From Massilia oculi (GTDB lineage Bacteria; Pseudomonadota; Gammaproteobacteria; Burkholderiales; Burkholderiaceae_D), in the NCBI RefSeq assembly GCF_003143515.1, contig NZ_CP029343.1, positions 1,860,001 to 1,924,000 on the forward strand: a DNA stretch of 64,000 bases, in the 5' to 3' direction. Numbering within the stretch: the first letter of the stretch is position 1; each line of letters opens with the position of its first letter. Both the position numbers and the translations under genes were made by a program. The notes under the pieces were generated by a model. The model saw only the letters and a list, made by a program, of their open reading frames with translations. It made no database searches and was not told the DNA's origin. Shown here piece by piece: positions 25,403 to 33,986 of this stretch.

Positions 25403-26707
25403 TCAACGTTGGTGCACCTTGCGTCCGCCCGAGTACGTCGCGGCGATCGTGCGGTCGTCTCCCAGCAGCGCCAGCGCGAACAGCAGTTCCTCCAGCGAGT
25501 CGCAGTGACCCGTCCTGCGCGCCAGCAGCGGCGTCGCCTCGCGGTCGAGCACCACGAAGTCGGCTTCCAGGCCGGGCTGGAAGCTGCCGATCGTGTCTTC
25601 CAGGCGCATGCTGCGCGCCGCGCCCAGGGTGGCGAGGTAGAACATGCGCAGCGCCGGCAGGTAACTGCCTTTCAGGCGCGCCACCTTGTAGGCTTCGTTC
25701 ATGGTCTGCAGCATCGAAAACGAGGTGCCGGCGCCGACGTCGGTGCCCAGCGACAGCAGCGCCCGCGCGCTGTCGGCGCGTTCGAAGTCGAACAGGCCGC
25801 TGCCCAGGAACAGGTTCGAGGTCGGGCACACGGCGGCCGCCGACCCGGTGGCCGCCATGCGCGCGAAGTCTTCGTCGTCGAGCCAGATGCAGTGGCCGAA
25901 CAGCGCGCGCGGACGCATCAAACCAAAGCGTTCGTACACGTCGAGATAGCTGCGCGCCTGCGGAAACAACTCGTTCACCCAGGTGCACTCGTCCTTGTTT
26001 TCCGAGACGTGTGTCTGGATGAAGGTGTCCGGATGGCGCGCCGCCAGCTCGCCGGTCAGGCGCAGCTGGACGTCGGTCGAGGTCGGGGCGAAGCGCGGCG
26101 TGATCGCATACAGCGACCGTCCGCGCTTGTGCCATTTATTGATCAGGTCTTCGCTCTGGCCCAGGTCGCCCTCGAGGTCGCGCAGGAAGTCCGGGCAGTT
26201 GCGGTCCATCAGCACCTTGCCGGCCACCATGCGCAGCTTGCGCGCCTCGCTGGCCTCGAAGAAGGCATCGACCGATTGCGGGTGCACGGTGCAGTACACC
26301 ACGGCGGTGGTGGTGCCGCAGCGCAGCAGCTCGTCCAGGAAGAATTCGGCAGTGGCGCGCGCATGCGCCGGGTCCTCGAAGCGGCGCTCGCTCGGGAATG
26401 TGTAGGTCTCCAGCCATGGCAGCAGGCCGGGCGACGGCGAGGCGATCATGTCGGTCTGCGGGTAATGCAGGTGGGTGTCGATGAAGCCGGGGGCGATCAC
26501 CTTGCCGCGGTAGTCGACCTGCTCCAGGCCGGGTGGCAAGGTCGGCGCCAGCGCGGCGTAGTCGCCGGCGGCCTTGATGCGGCCATCCTCGACGACCAGC
26601 AGGCCGTCCTCATGCCACAGCGCGGCCTGGTCGTCGAAAGCCGGGTCGGCGCGAAAGTGCAGCAAGCTCGCACGGTAGGCTTGCAGATTGGGTGATGCGG
26701 TGGACAT
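25403..26707 (-). CDS. guaD: Guanine deaminase
   Basis: A 434-residue amidohydrolase that converts guanine to xanthine. Zinc-site and family motifs are visible: GKVIAPGFIDTHLHYPQTDMIASP, ITPRFAPT, THVSENKDE, LFGHCIWLDDED, CPTSNLFLGSG and GTDVGAGTSFSML. It is cytoplasmic (no signal). The start overlaps the xdhC stop by one base (TAATG), so it is translated with the xanthine dehydrogenase genes, which act on its product. Length is normal for the family. Confidence 0.96.
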   Translation of the reverse strand: MSTASPNLQAYRASLLHFRADPAFDDQAALWHEDGLLVVEDGRIKAAGDYAALAPTLPPGLEQVDYRGKVIAPGFIDTHLHYPQTDMIASPSPGLLPWLETYTFPSERRFEDPAHARATAEFFLDELLRCGTTTAVVYCTVHPQSVDAFFEASEARKLRMVAGKVLMDRNCPDFLRDLEGDLGQSEDLINKWHKRGRSLYAITPRFAPTSTDVQLRLTGELAARHPDTFIQTHVSENKDECTWVNELFPQARSYLDVYERFGLMRPRALFGHCIWLDDEDFARMAATGSAAAVCPTSNLFLGSGLFDFERADSARALLSLGTDVGAGTSFSMLQTMNEAYKVARLKGSYLPALRMFYLATLGAARSMRLEDTIGSFQPGLEADFVVLDREATPLLARRTGHCDSLEELLFALALLGDDRTIAATYSGGRKVHQR

Positions 26708-27708
26708 TACGAGAGTTCCGGTTGTTCTTCAGGGTGGCGGGCGGCTTCCCACACGGACAGCAGCTGAGCCGCGACGGAGGCGGCGATCACGGCCGGGGCC
26801 TTGCCGGCGATGCCGGGCATGCCGACCGGGCACACCATATCGTCGATGCGCGCGGCATCGATGCCGCGTTCGCGCAGGCGCGCCTCGAACTGGCTGCGTT
26901 TGGTACTCGATCCTATCAGGCCGAACCATTCCGTGCAGGAATCGCCGCGTGAGCGGGACAGAATCGCGTGGCACAGGCGCAGGTCGAGCGCGTGGCTATG
27001 GGTCATGACCAGGAAGCTGGAGCCGGGGGCGGCTTTTTCAACCAGCGCTTCCGGGATGTCGGTCGCTTCCACCGTCACATTGGCGGGGACGTCGGACGGG
27101 AACAGGTCGTCTCGCTCGTCGACCCAGGTGACGCGGCAGGGCAAGGGCGCCAGCGCACGCACGATGGCGGCGCCGACGTGGCCGGCGCCGAACAGCATCA
27201 AATGGTCGCGCGGTGCGGGGATGGCGTCGAGCAGCCAGCGGCGGCCGCCCTCGTCTTCCACCACCCGCGTACCGCCTTGCGCTGCAAGGGCTGGCGTCGT
27301 GACCGCGCCGGCGAGGTGACGGCCCGCTTCGTCGAGCAGCGTCCATTCGCCGGCGCCGTCGAGGGCGACCAGGCGCCACGTGTCCTGCTGGCGGCGCGTG
27401 CGCAGGATGTCCACCTGTTCGGCTTCCATGCGCTCGAATGCGAGCCAGGCCACGCCGCCGCAGCACTGGCCCAGGCTCGGGCCAAGTGGGAAGCGCTCGA
27501 AACGGCGCGCTTCGCCCAGTTGCAGCATGGTTCGGGCGATGTCGAGGGCGCGATGCTCGAGGTGGCCGCCACCGATGGTGCCGGCGAAATCCCCGGCCCG
27601 CACCAGCATCTTCGCCCCCGGTTCACGCGGCACGGAGCCTTTCACGGCCGCGACCGTGACCAGCACGGCGGCAGTGCATGCCCGTGGCTGAAGCCAGTCG
27701 TTCGTCAT
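26707..27708 (-). CDS. xdhC: Xanthine dehydrogenase accessory protein XdhC
   Basis: A 333-residue protein that binds the molybdenum cofactor, helps its sulfuration and inserts it into XdhB. The N-terminal domain has TVAAVKGSVPREPGAKMLV and GTIGGGHLEH, including the LGQCCGG cysteine motif; the C-terminal domain is Rossmann-like (HLMLFGAGHVGAAIVRAL) and ends with GIAGKAPAVIAASVAAQLL. ATG 27708 overlaps the xdhB stop (ATGA) and its own stop overlaps guaD, so gene order xdhA-xdhB-xdhC-guaD is one operon. Confidence 0.95.
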   Translation of the reverse strand: MTNDWLQPRACTAAVLVTVAAVKGSVPREPGAKMLVRAGDFAGTIGGGHLEHRALDIARTMLQLGEARRFERFPLGPSLGQCCGGVAWLAFERMEAEQVDILRTRRQQDTWRLVALDGAGEWTLLDEAGRHLAGAVTTPALAAQGGTRVVEDEGGRRWLLDAIPAPRDHLMLFGAGHVGAAIVRALAPLPCRVTWVDERDDLFPSDVPANVTVEATDIPEALVEKAAPGSSFLVMTHSHALDLRLCHAILSRSRGDSCTEWFGLIGSSTKRSQFEARLRERGIDAARIDDMVCPVGMPGIAGKAPAVIAASVAAQLLSVWEAARHPEEQPELS

Positions 27709-30029
27709 CCGCGCGCTGCCTCGACGAATTCGACCGCTTTCAGGATCTCTTCCGACGTCGCCGGTGCGCTCAAAGGCGGATTGATCTTGTGATCGCCCAC
27801 GCTCGAGATGGCGTCGCGGATCGCGAAGAAGACCGAGAACGGCAGCAGCAGCGGCGGCTCGCCGACCGCCTTCGAGCGGTGGATGCTGTCCTCGACGTTG
27901 GCGTTGTCGAACAGGCGCACGCGCAAGTCTTCGGGACAATCCGAGACGGCCGGGATCTTGTAGGTGGACGGCGCATGCGTCATCAATTTGCCGGCCGGGT
28001 TCCACCACAGCTCTTCCGTCGTCAGCCAGCCCATGCCCTGGATGAAGGCGCCTTCGACCTGGCCGATGTCGATCGACGGATTGAGCGAGCGGCCGGCGTC
28101 GTACAGCGCGTCCACGCGCAGCAGTTTCCATTCGCCGGTGAGCGTGTCGACCACGACTTCGGACACCGCCGCGCCATAGGCGAAGTAGGAGAACGGCCGG
28201 CCGGTCATCGTCTTCGCGTCCCAATGCAGGCCGGGTGTCGCATAGAAGCCGTCGGACCACAGCTGCACCCGCGCCAGGTAGGCTTTCGCCACCAGTTCCC
28301 CGAACGGCAGGGTGAGGCCGGCGACGAACACGGTCCCGGCGGCGAAGCGCACTTCGCTTGCAAGGCCACCGTATTGCGCCGCCGCGAAATCGGCCAGGCG
28401 CGCGCGGATCTTTCGCGCCGCATCCTGGGCCGCCTTGCCGTTCAGGTCCGCGCCGGTGGACGCCGCCGTGGCCGAGGTGTTGGCCACCTTGGACGTATTG
28501 GTGGCGGTGGCGCGCACGCGTGCGAGTTCCACGCCCAGCTCGTGCGCCACCACCTGCATCACCTTGGTGTTGATGCCCTGCCCCATCTCGGTACCGCCAT
28601 GGTTGACCAGGATGGAGCCGTCGACATACACGTGCACCAGCGCGCCGGCCTGGTTCAGGTGGGTGACGTTGAAGGCGATGCCGAACTTGAGCGGCGTGAG
28701 CGCCAGGCCCTTCCTGAGCACCGGGCTGGCGCGGTTGTACTCAAGGATGGCGGCGCGCCGGGCGCGGTAATCGCTGTCGGCTTCGAGCTCGGCCAGCAGC
28801 TCGGGGAGCACGTTGTCGACGATCTCCTGGCCGAAGGGCGTGACGTTGCGCTCCGTCTTGCCATACAGGTTCAGGCGCCGCACGTCGAGCGCATCGCGCC
28901 CGAGCTTGCGCGCGATCTCGTCGATCACGTACTCAATGGCGATCGCGCCCTGCGGTCCGCCGAAGCCGCGAAAAGCGGTGTTCGACTGGGTATTGGTCTT
29001 GCCGCAGGCGGCGCGGATCTCGACGTCGGACAGGTAATAGGCGTTGTCGAAGTGGCAGACCGCGCGCGTGGCGACGGGGCCCGAGAGGTCGGCCGAATAG
29101 CCGGCGCGGCTGACCATGTCGACCTTCGCCGCCAGGATGCGGCCCTCGTCGTCGTAGCCGACCTCGTACTCGTAGTGGAAGCAGTGGCGCTTGCCCGTGA
29201 CCAGCATGTCGTCGTCACGGTCGGCGCGCAGCTTGACCGGGCGCCCCGTGCGCACGGCCGCGATCGACGCCGCCGCCGCCCACAGCGCCGACTGCGATTC
29301 CTTGCCGCCGAAGCCGCCGCCCATGCGGCGGCACTCGACCGTCACGTGATGCGAGTGCAGGCCCAGCGCATGCGCCACCACGTGCTGCATCTCGCTCGGG
29401 TGCTGGGTCGAGCAGTACACGTGCATGCCGCGGTCTTCGCCGGGGATCGCGTAGGCGACCTGTCCTTCGAGGTAGAACTGTTCCTGGCCGCCCACGTGCA
29501 GCTCGCCCTTGACGACGTGCGGCGCGCGCGCGAACGCCTGCGCCGCATCGCCGCGCGCCAGGCGCATCGGCGGCAGCACGTACGATGCCGCGGCGCGCGC
29601 CGCCTGCGGCGTCAGGATGGCCGGCAGGTCGTCGTAGTCGACCACGGCCAGGCGCGCCGCGCGGCGCGCATTGTCATGGCTGTCGGCGACGACGATGAAG
29701 ATCGGCTGGCCCACGTACTGGACCAGGCCATCGGCCAGGATCGGGTCGTCGTGGACGATCGGTCCGCAATCGTTCAGGCCGGGGATGTCGCGCGCCGTCA
29801 GCACCGCGACCACGCCGCGGCTGGCGCGGACCGGGGCCAGGTCGATTCCCTTGACGCGCGCATGCGCGCGCGCCGACAGGCCGAGGGCCGCGTGCAGGGT
29901 GCCGGCGAGTTCGGCGATGTCGTCGGTATAGGTGGCCTGGCCGCGCACGTGCAGCTCGGCGGATTCGTGCTTGCGGGCGCGGCCGACTTCGGCCCAGGCG
30001 TCCACGCGGTTCAAGCCTGCATCGTTCAT
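27705..30029 (-). CDS. xdhB: Xanthine dehydrogenase molybdenum-binding subunit
   Basis: A 774-residue large subunit that oxidises hypoxanthine and xanthine to urate at a molybdenum cofactor. The N-terminal half carries the a/b hammerhead domain (HVRGQATYTDDIAE, ALGLSARAHARV); the rest carries the cofactor-binding domains with GGGFGGKESQ, AFRGFGGPQG, GGTEMGQGINTKV and VGEPPLLL, the last holding the catalytic Glu-type region. ATG 30029 with GAGGGA upstream is preferred to an upstream TTG. It starts 10 bp after xdhA and ends in an overlap with xdhC. Confidence 0.96.
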   Translation of the reverse strand: MNDAGLNRVDAWAEVGRARKHESAELHVRGQATYTDDIAELAGTLHAALGLSARAHARVKGIDLAPVRASRGVVAVLTARDIPGLNDCGPIVHDDPILADGLVQYVGQPIFIVVADSHDNARRAARLAVVDYDDLPAILTPQAARAAASYVLPPMRLARGDAAQAFARAPHVVKGELHVGGQEQFYLEGQVAYAIPGEDRGMHVYCSTQHPSEMQHVVAHALGLHSHHVTVECRRMGGGFGGKESQSALWAAAASIAAVRTGRPVKLRADRDDDMLVTGKRHCFHYEYEVGYDDEGRILAAKVDMVSRAGYSADLSGPVATRAVCHFDNAYYLSDVEIRAACGKTNTQSNTAFRGFGGPQGAIAIEYVIDEIARKLGRDALDVRRLNLYGKTERNVTPFGQEIVDNVLPELLAELEADSDYRARRAAILEYNRASPVLRKGLALTPLKFGIAFNVTHLNQAGALVHVYVDGSILVNHGGTEMGQGINTKVMQVVAHELGVELARVRATATNTSKVANTSATAASTGADLNGKAAQDAARKIRARLADFAAAQYGGLASEVRFAAGTVFVAGLTLPFGELVAKAYLARVQLWSDGFYATPGLHWDAKTMTGRPFSYFAYGAAVSEVVVDTLTGEWKLLRVDALYDAGRSLNPSIDIGQVEGAFIQGMGWLTTEELWWNPAGKLMTHAPSTYKIPAVSDCPEDLRVRLFDNANVEDSIHRSKAVGEPPLLLPFSVFFAIRDAISSVGDHKINPPLSAPATSEEILKAVEFVEAARG

Positions 30030-30039
30030 GATCGATCCC

Positions 30040-31503
30040 TCACAGGCGCGCAAAGGCGTTGACGGCGCTGGCCGGCAGCGGATTCTCCGGCCGCGTCTCC
30101 AGCCAGAACCGGCGAAGCAGGTTCTGCGCGGTGCGCATCCGGTAGCTGCTCGAGGCGCGCGCGTCGCTCAGCGGCGCGTAGTCGCGCGCGAGCGCCGCCA
30201 TGGCCGCGCTCAGCGTGGCTTCGCTCCAGGCCTGGCCGCGCAGCACGGCTTCGGTTTCTTGCGCGCGCTTCGGCGTGGCCGCCATGCCGCCGAAGGCGAT
30301 GCGCGCATCGAGGATGGTGCCTTGGTCGAGCGTCACGGCGAAGGCGGCGCACACCGCCGAGATGTCCTGGTCGAAACGCTTGGCGAGTTTATAGGTCCGG
30401 AAGCGCAGCCCGTCGGCCGGCAACGGCACGCGCACGGCTTGCACGAACTCGCCCGCGCGCAGGTCTTTCTGCTGATAGCCCAGATAAAAATCTTCCAGCG
30501 CCAGCACGCGGGCGCCCTCGCTGCTGCGCAAGACCACCTGGCTGCCCAGCGCGATCAGCCAGGGCATCGAATCGCCGATCGGCGAACCGTTGGCGACGTT
30601 GCCGCCCAGGGTACCGGCGTTGCGGATCGGGAGCGAAGCGAAGCGCTGCCACAGTTCGGACAGTTCGGCCGGATAGCGCTCGCACAGCGCCGCGTAGGCA
30701 TCCTGCAGCGACACGCCGGCGCCGATCTCCAGCATGCCGGCATCCTCGCTCACGATCTTGAGCGCCTCGACCTGGCCCAGGTAGATGACGTCGTCCAATG
30801 CGCGCAGCTGCTTGGTAACCCACAGGCCGACGTCGGTCGAACCGGCCAGCAGCACGGCCGTCGGATGCGCGGCGCGCAAGGCGACCAGCTCGTCCAGCGT
30901 GCGCGGTACGTGGAAACGCTGGCCATGGGCCGTGTAGCTGAAACCCTGGCTGCGCTGCAGGCCGCGCAGGCGCTCGGCCAGGGCGGCCTTGTCGAAGGCG
31001 ACCGGCGGGAGTTCAACCATCCGGCGCGCGGCGTCGATGATGGGACGGTAGCCGGTGCAGCGGCACAGATTGCCGGACAGCGCATCATCGATGTCACGAC
31101 GCGCGGGCGCGCGGCCCTCCTGCTTGAGGTACATGCCCCACAGCGACATGGCAAAGCCCGGCGTGCAGAAGCCGCATTGTGAACCGTGGCACTCGACCAG
31201 CGCCTGCTGCACCGGATGCAGCGCGCCGTCGGCCTGGGCCAGGTCTTCGACCGTGAACAAGGCCTTGCCGTCCAGTGTCGGGGTGAACTGGATGCAGGCG
31301 TTGACCGCCTTGAGGGTCACCTCCCCGTCTTCCAGCGAACCGACCACCACGGTGCAGGCGCCGCAGTCGCCTTCGGCGCAGCCTTCCTTGGTGCCCGTGC
31401 AGCGCAAGTCCTCCCGCAGGTGTTGCAGGATGGTATGCGTCGGCGGCGCATCGCGCAGTTCGCGCACTTCGCCACGGAAGAGGAATCGGATCGGTTCTGA
31501 CAT
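30040..31503 (-). CDS. xdhA: Xanthine dehydrogenase FeS/FAD subunit
   Basis: A 487-residue small subunit that passes electrons from XdhB to NAD. The N-terminal plant-type 2Fe-2S site has Cys42, Cys47 and Cys50 (EGCAEGDCGAC) and one near 72; the second 2Fe-2S site has CGFCTPG and CRCTGYRP. The C-terminal part is the FAD-binding domain of CO/xanthine dehydrogenases (LLAGSTDVGLWVTK, SLPIRNAGTLGGNVANGSPIGD). ATG 31503 is the family start. First gene of xdhABC-guaD; a perfect 8-bp dyad lies about 65-90 bp upstream, between it and puuE. Confidence 0.96.
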   Translation of the reverse strand: MSEPIRFLFRGEVRELRDAPPTHTILQHLREDLRCTGTKEGCAEGDCGACTVVVGSLEDGEVTLKAVNACIQFTPTLDGKALFTVEDLAQADGALHPVQQALVECHGSQCGFCTPGFAMSLWGMYLKQEGRAPARRDIDDALSGNLCRCTGYRPIIDAARRMVELPPVAFDKAALAERLRGLQRSQGFSYTAHGQRFHVPRTLDELVALRAAHPTAVLLAGSTDVGLWVTKQLRALDDVIYLGQVEALKIVSEDAGMLEIGAGVSLQDAYAALCERYPAELSELWQRFASLPIRNAGTLGGNVANGSPIGDSMPWLIALGSQVVLRSSEGARVLALEDFYLGYQQKDLRAGEFVQAVRVPLPADGLRFRTYKLAKRFDQDISAVCAAFAVTLDQGTILDARIAFGGMAATPKRAQETEAVLRGQAWSEATLSAAMAALARDYAPLSDARASSSYRMRTAQNLLRRFWLETRPENPLPASAVNAFARL

Positions 31504-31567
31504 GCCTGTCTCGGATTGACACTTTACTGTTCGCCAAGGGCGGAAGGCTACCATCCAGCAGCCGCCT

Positions 31568-31591
31568 CAATATCATCACATTCTGATATTG
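31568..31591. promoter_or_regulatory. Dyad upstream of xdhA
   Basis: CAATATCA and TGATATTG are perfect 8-bp inverted arms around an 8-base spacer. The site lies 65-88 bp before the xdhA start in the 129-bp gap after puuE, a typical operator place. Confidence 0.5.
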
Positions 31592-31632
31592 ATTATCACG
31601 TAACTCGCATATCTCGGGCGCGCGGTCATACT

Positions 31633-32580
31633 TCATTCCACATAAGGATGCACCGTTTTCCAGTGATTGGCGATATCGATGCGGCGTGTCACCCAGACGC
31701 GGTCATGCCGCATCACGTAGTCGAGGAAGCGCGCCAGCGCCGCCGTCCGCCCGGGCCGCCCCGCCAGGCGGCAATGCAGGCCGACCGACAGCATCTTGGG
31801 CCGGTCCAGGCCGGCGGGGTCGCCTTCGGTGTAGAGCACGTCGAAGGCGTCCTTCAGGTAGTCGAAGAACTGGGCGCCGGAATTGAAGCCCTGGGCCGTG
31901 GCGAAGCGCATGTCGTTGGTGTCGAGCGTGTACGGCACCACCAGGTGCGGCGTGCTGCGGATGAAACCGTCGGCATCGCGCGCCTCGACCCGCTGCCAGA
32001 ACGGCAGGTCGTCGCCGTAGTGATCGGCGTCATAGGTAAAGCCGCCATGCTCGACCACCAGCCGGCGCGTATTGGGCGAGTCGCGTCCCGTGTACCAGCC
32101 CTGCGGCGCGGCACCCAGCAGGGAACGCATGATCTCGACGGCTTCCTGCATGTGGGTGCGCTCGGTCGCCTCGTCGACGTTTTGGTAGGAAATCCAGCGC
32201 AGTCCGTGGCAGGCGATCTCGTGCCCCAGTGCGCGAAACGCGGCGACGGCCTCGGGATGACGCGCGAGCGCCTGCGCCACACCGAACACGGTCAGGGGCA
32301 GCCGGCGCTCCTCGAACAGCCGCAGCAGGCGCCACAGGCCGGCGCGCGAGCCATACTCGTAGAGCGACTCCATGCTCATGTGGCGCGCCGGGAAGGCGCT
32401 GGCGCCGACGATCTCGGACAGGAAGGTTTCGGAGGCCGGGTCGCCGTGCAGCACGCAGTTCTCGGCGCCCTCTTCGTAGTTCAGGACGAACTGCAGGGCG
32501 ATGCGCGCGCCGCCGGGCCAGCGCGCATGCGGCGGATTGCGGCCGTAGCCGGCCAGGTCGCGCGGATAGGAAGCTGCCAT
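31633..32580 (-). CDS. puuE: Allantoinase PuuE (polysaccharide-deacetylase fold)
   Basis: A 315-residue enzyme of the PuuE allantoinase family, which opens allantoin to allantoate using a polysaccharide-deacetylase fold. The family N-terminus is present (YPRDLAGYGRNPPHARWPGGARIALQFVLNYEEGAEN), followed by FGVAQALARHPE, GHEIACHGLRW and GWYTGRDSPNTR. The start at 32580 has GAGGGA upstream; a longer reading runs into unrelated sequence. It lies upstream of xdhA on the same strand (129 bp). It acts after urate oxidase, UraH and UraD, of which only uraH is in this window. Confidence 0.93.
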   Translation of the reverse strand: MAASYPRDLAGYGRNPPHARWPGGARIALQFVLNYEEGAENCVLHGDPASETFLSEIVGASAFPARHMSMESLYEYGSRAGLWRLLRLFEERRLPLTVFGVAQALARHPEAVAAFRALGHEIACHGLRWISYQNVDEATERTHMQEAVEIMRSLLGAAPQGWYTGRDSPNTRRLVVEHGGFTYDADHYGDDLPFWQRVEARDADGFIRSTPHLVVPYTLDTNDMRFATAQGFNSGAQFFDYLKDAFDVLYTEGDPAGLDRPKMLSVGLHCRLAGRPGRTAALARFLDYVMRHDRVWVTRRIDIANHWKTVHPYVE

Positions 32581-32604
32581 GGCGTCCCTCGACAAGGAAG
32601 AATA

Positions 32605-32650
32605 CGTCCGATCATATATTGCAACGACCACAACAGTATATGACCGGACG
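32605..32650. promoter_or_regulatory. Long dyad upstream of puuE
   Basis: CGTCCGATCATATA and TATATGACCGGACG are 14-bp inverted arms with one mismatch around an 18-base spacer, 25-70 bp before the puuE start and after the exported PLP enzyme gene. It could be an operator pair or, as RNA, a long hairpin that ends the upstream transcript; there is no T-run after it on the minus strand. Confidence 0.5.
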
Positions 32651-32681
32651 CATACGCGGGCTCTTGACGCCGATATAGGTC

Positions 32682-33986
32682 TCAGGCACGCAAGGCCGAC
32701 ACCAGGCGATCGACCTGCGCCTCTTGCGTGAAGATCGCCGGCGTCACCCGCACGCAGGCGCCCGACGCCAACCCGTCGCGCATGACGGCGAATACGCCGT
32801 GCTCCTGCAGCAGGCGCCTGGACAGCGCGACATTGTCGGCCACCGAGGTCTTGCCGCGCAGGCGGAACGAGGCGATCGCGCTGGTCAGGCGCTGGTCGGG
32901 TGAGGCCAGCACCTCGATGCCGGCGATCCCCCGCGCGGCCTCCACCCAGCGGTTGCGCAGGTGGTGCAGGCGCGCCTGCTTGTTGGCCACGCCGATCCGC
33001 GCGTGGAGTTCCAGCGCCAGCGGCAAGGCCAGGTAGGCGGCGAAGTTGACGGTGCCGGTATGCACCCGGGTGCGGATGTCGCCGCCGTCCTTCTCGCCCA
33101 TGTACGGATCGATGTCGGCCACCCTGCCGCGCCGGATGTAGATCGCGCCCACGCCCACCGGCGCGCCGATCCATTTATGCAGGTTGATGCCGGCGTAGTC
33201 GCAGCCGAGGTCGGGGATGCGCATGTCGAGCTGGCCGAAGCCGTGGGCCGTGTCGACGATGACGCCGATGCCGCGCGCTCGCGCCATGCGCGTGATCTCG
33301 GCCACCGGCATGACCATGCCGTTGCGGTGATTGACGTGGGTGAGCAGCATCATCCTGAGCTTCGGATGGCGCTCCATCGCCTGCGCATAGCAGTCGATCA
33401 GCGACTGGACGGTCGCCGTAGCGGCGTCCGGCGCCGCAATCTTGACCACCTCGACGCCGCGCCGCTCCTTGAGCCAGCCCATGGTCGTGATCATATTGTC
33501 GTAGTCGATGTCGGCGCACAGGACGGTGTCACCCGGGCGCAGCCGGTTGTAGCCGCCGATCAGCGCCTGCAACGCCTCGGTAGCGCCGCGCGTCAGCACG
33601 ATCTCGTCGCGCTCCACGCCCAGCGCACGGGCGACCGCGGCGCGCGCCGCCTCGTACTCGGGCGGAAAGCGCAGACGGCCGTAGAAGGCGTTGCCGTGAT
33701 TGACCTCGGCCACGTGACGCCCGTAGGCCGCGACCACGGGACGCGCCATCGAACCCCAGTAACCGTTGTCGAGCATCGCCACGTCGTCGGTGACGTCGTA
33801 GTACGCGGCCACCCGGCCCCAATAGGCGTTGTCGCGCGCCAGCTCGGCCGATGTCAGCGCGGGCGGCGCCAGCTCGGGCAACTCGGGCAGCGCCGGCGCC
33901 GCGGCCGCCAGCGCGCTTGCCGGCGCCAGCGGCACCGCCAGGCCGGCCCGCAGCCAGGCCCGCCGCTGCGGGTCGGGCCGGCTCAA
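32682..33986 (-). CDS. Exported class V aminotransferase-fold PLP enzyme (isopenicillin-N-epimerase-like)
   Basis: A 434-residue PLP enzyme. The N-terminus carries a Tat-like signal (QRRAWLRAG followed by a hydrophobic Ala/Pro stretch, residues 8-30), unusual for this fold. The catalytic core shows LDNGYWGSM, LTRGATEALQALI, DIDYDNM, LLTHVNHRNGMVMP, DTAHGFGQLD and the PLP lysine Lys271 in INLHKWIGAPVG, then HTGTVNFAAYLAL. It resembles the CefD/isopenicillin N epimerase subgroup more than ureidoglycine aminotransferase. It overlaps the end of the TonB receptor gene by ATGA, so the two are coupled. The substrate is unknown. Confidence 0.85.
   Translation of the reverse strand: MSRPDPQRRAWLRAGLAVPLAPASALAAAAPALPELPELAPPALTSAELARDNAYWGRVAAYYDVTDDVAMLDNGYWGSMARPVVAAYGRHVAEVNHGNAFYGRLRFPPEYEAARAAVARALGVERDEIVLTRGATEALQALIGGYNRLRPGDTVLCADIDYDNMITTMGWLKERRGVEVVKIAAPDAATATVQSLIDCYAQAMERHPKLRMMLLTHVNHRNGMVMPVAEITRMARARGIGVIVDTAHGFGQLDMRIPDLGCDYAGINLHKWIGAPVGVGAIYIRRGRVADIDPYMGEKDGGDIRTRVHTGTVNFAAYLALPLALELHARIGVANKQARLHHLRNRWVEAARGIAGIEVLASPDQRLTSAIASFRLRGKTSVADNVALSRRLLQEHGVFAVMRDGLASGACVRVTPAIFTQEAQVDRLVSALRA

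Noticed and set aside
27678..30062. 794-codon plus-strand ORF opposite xdhB
   Set aside because: Antisense shadow of xdhB with His/Arg/Asp-rich composition and no motif.
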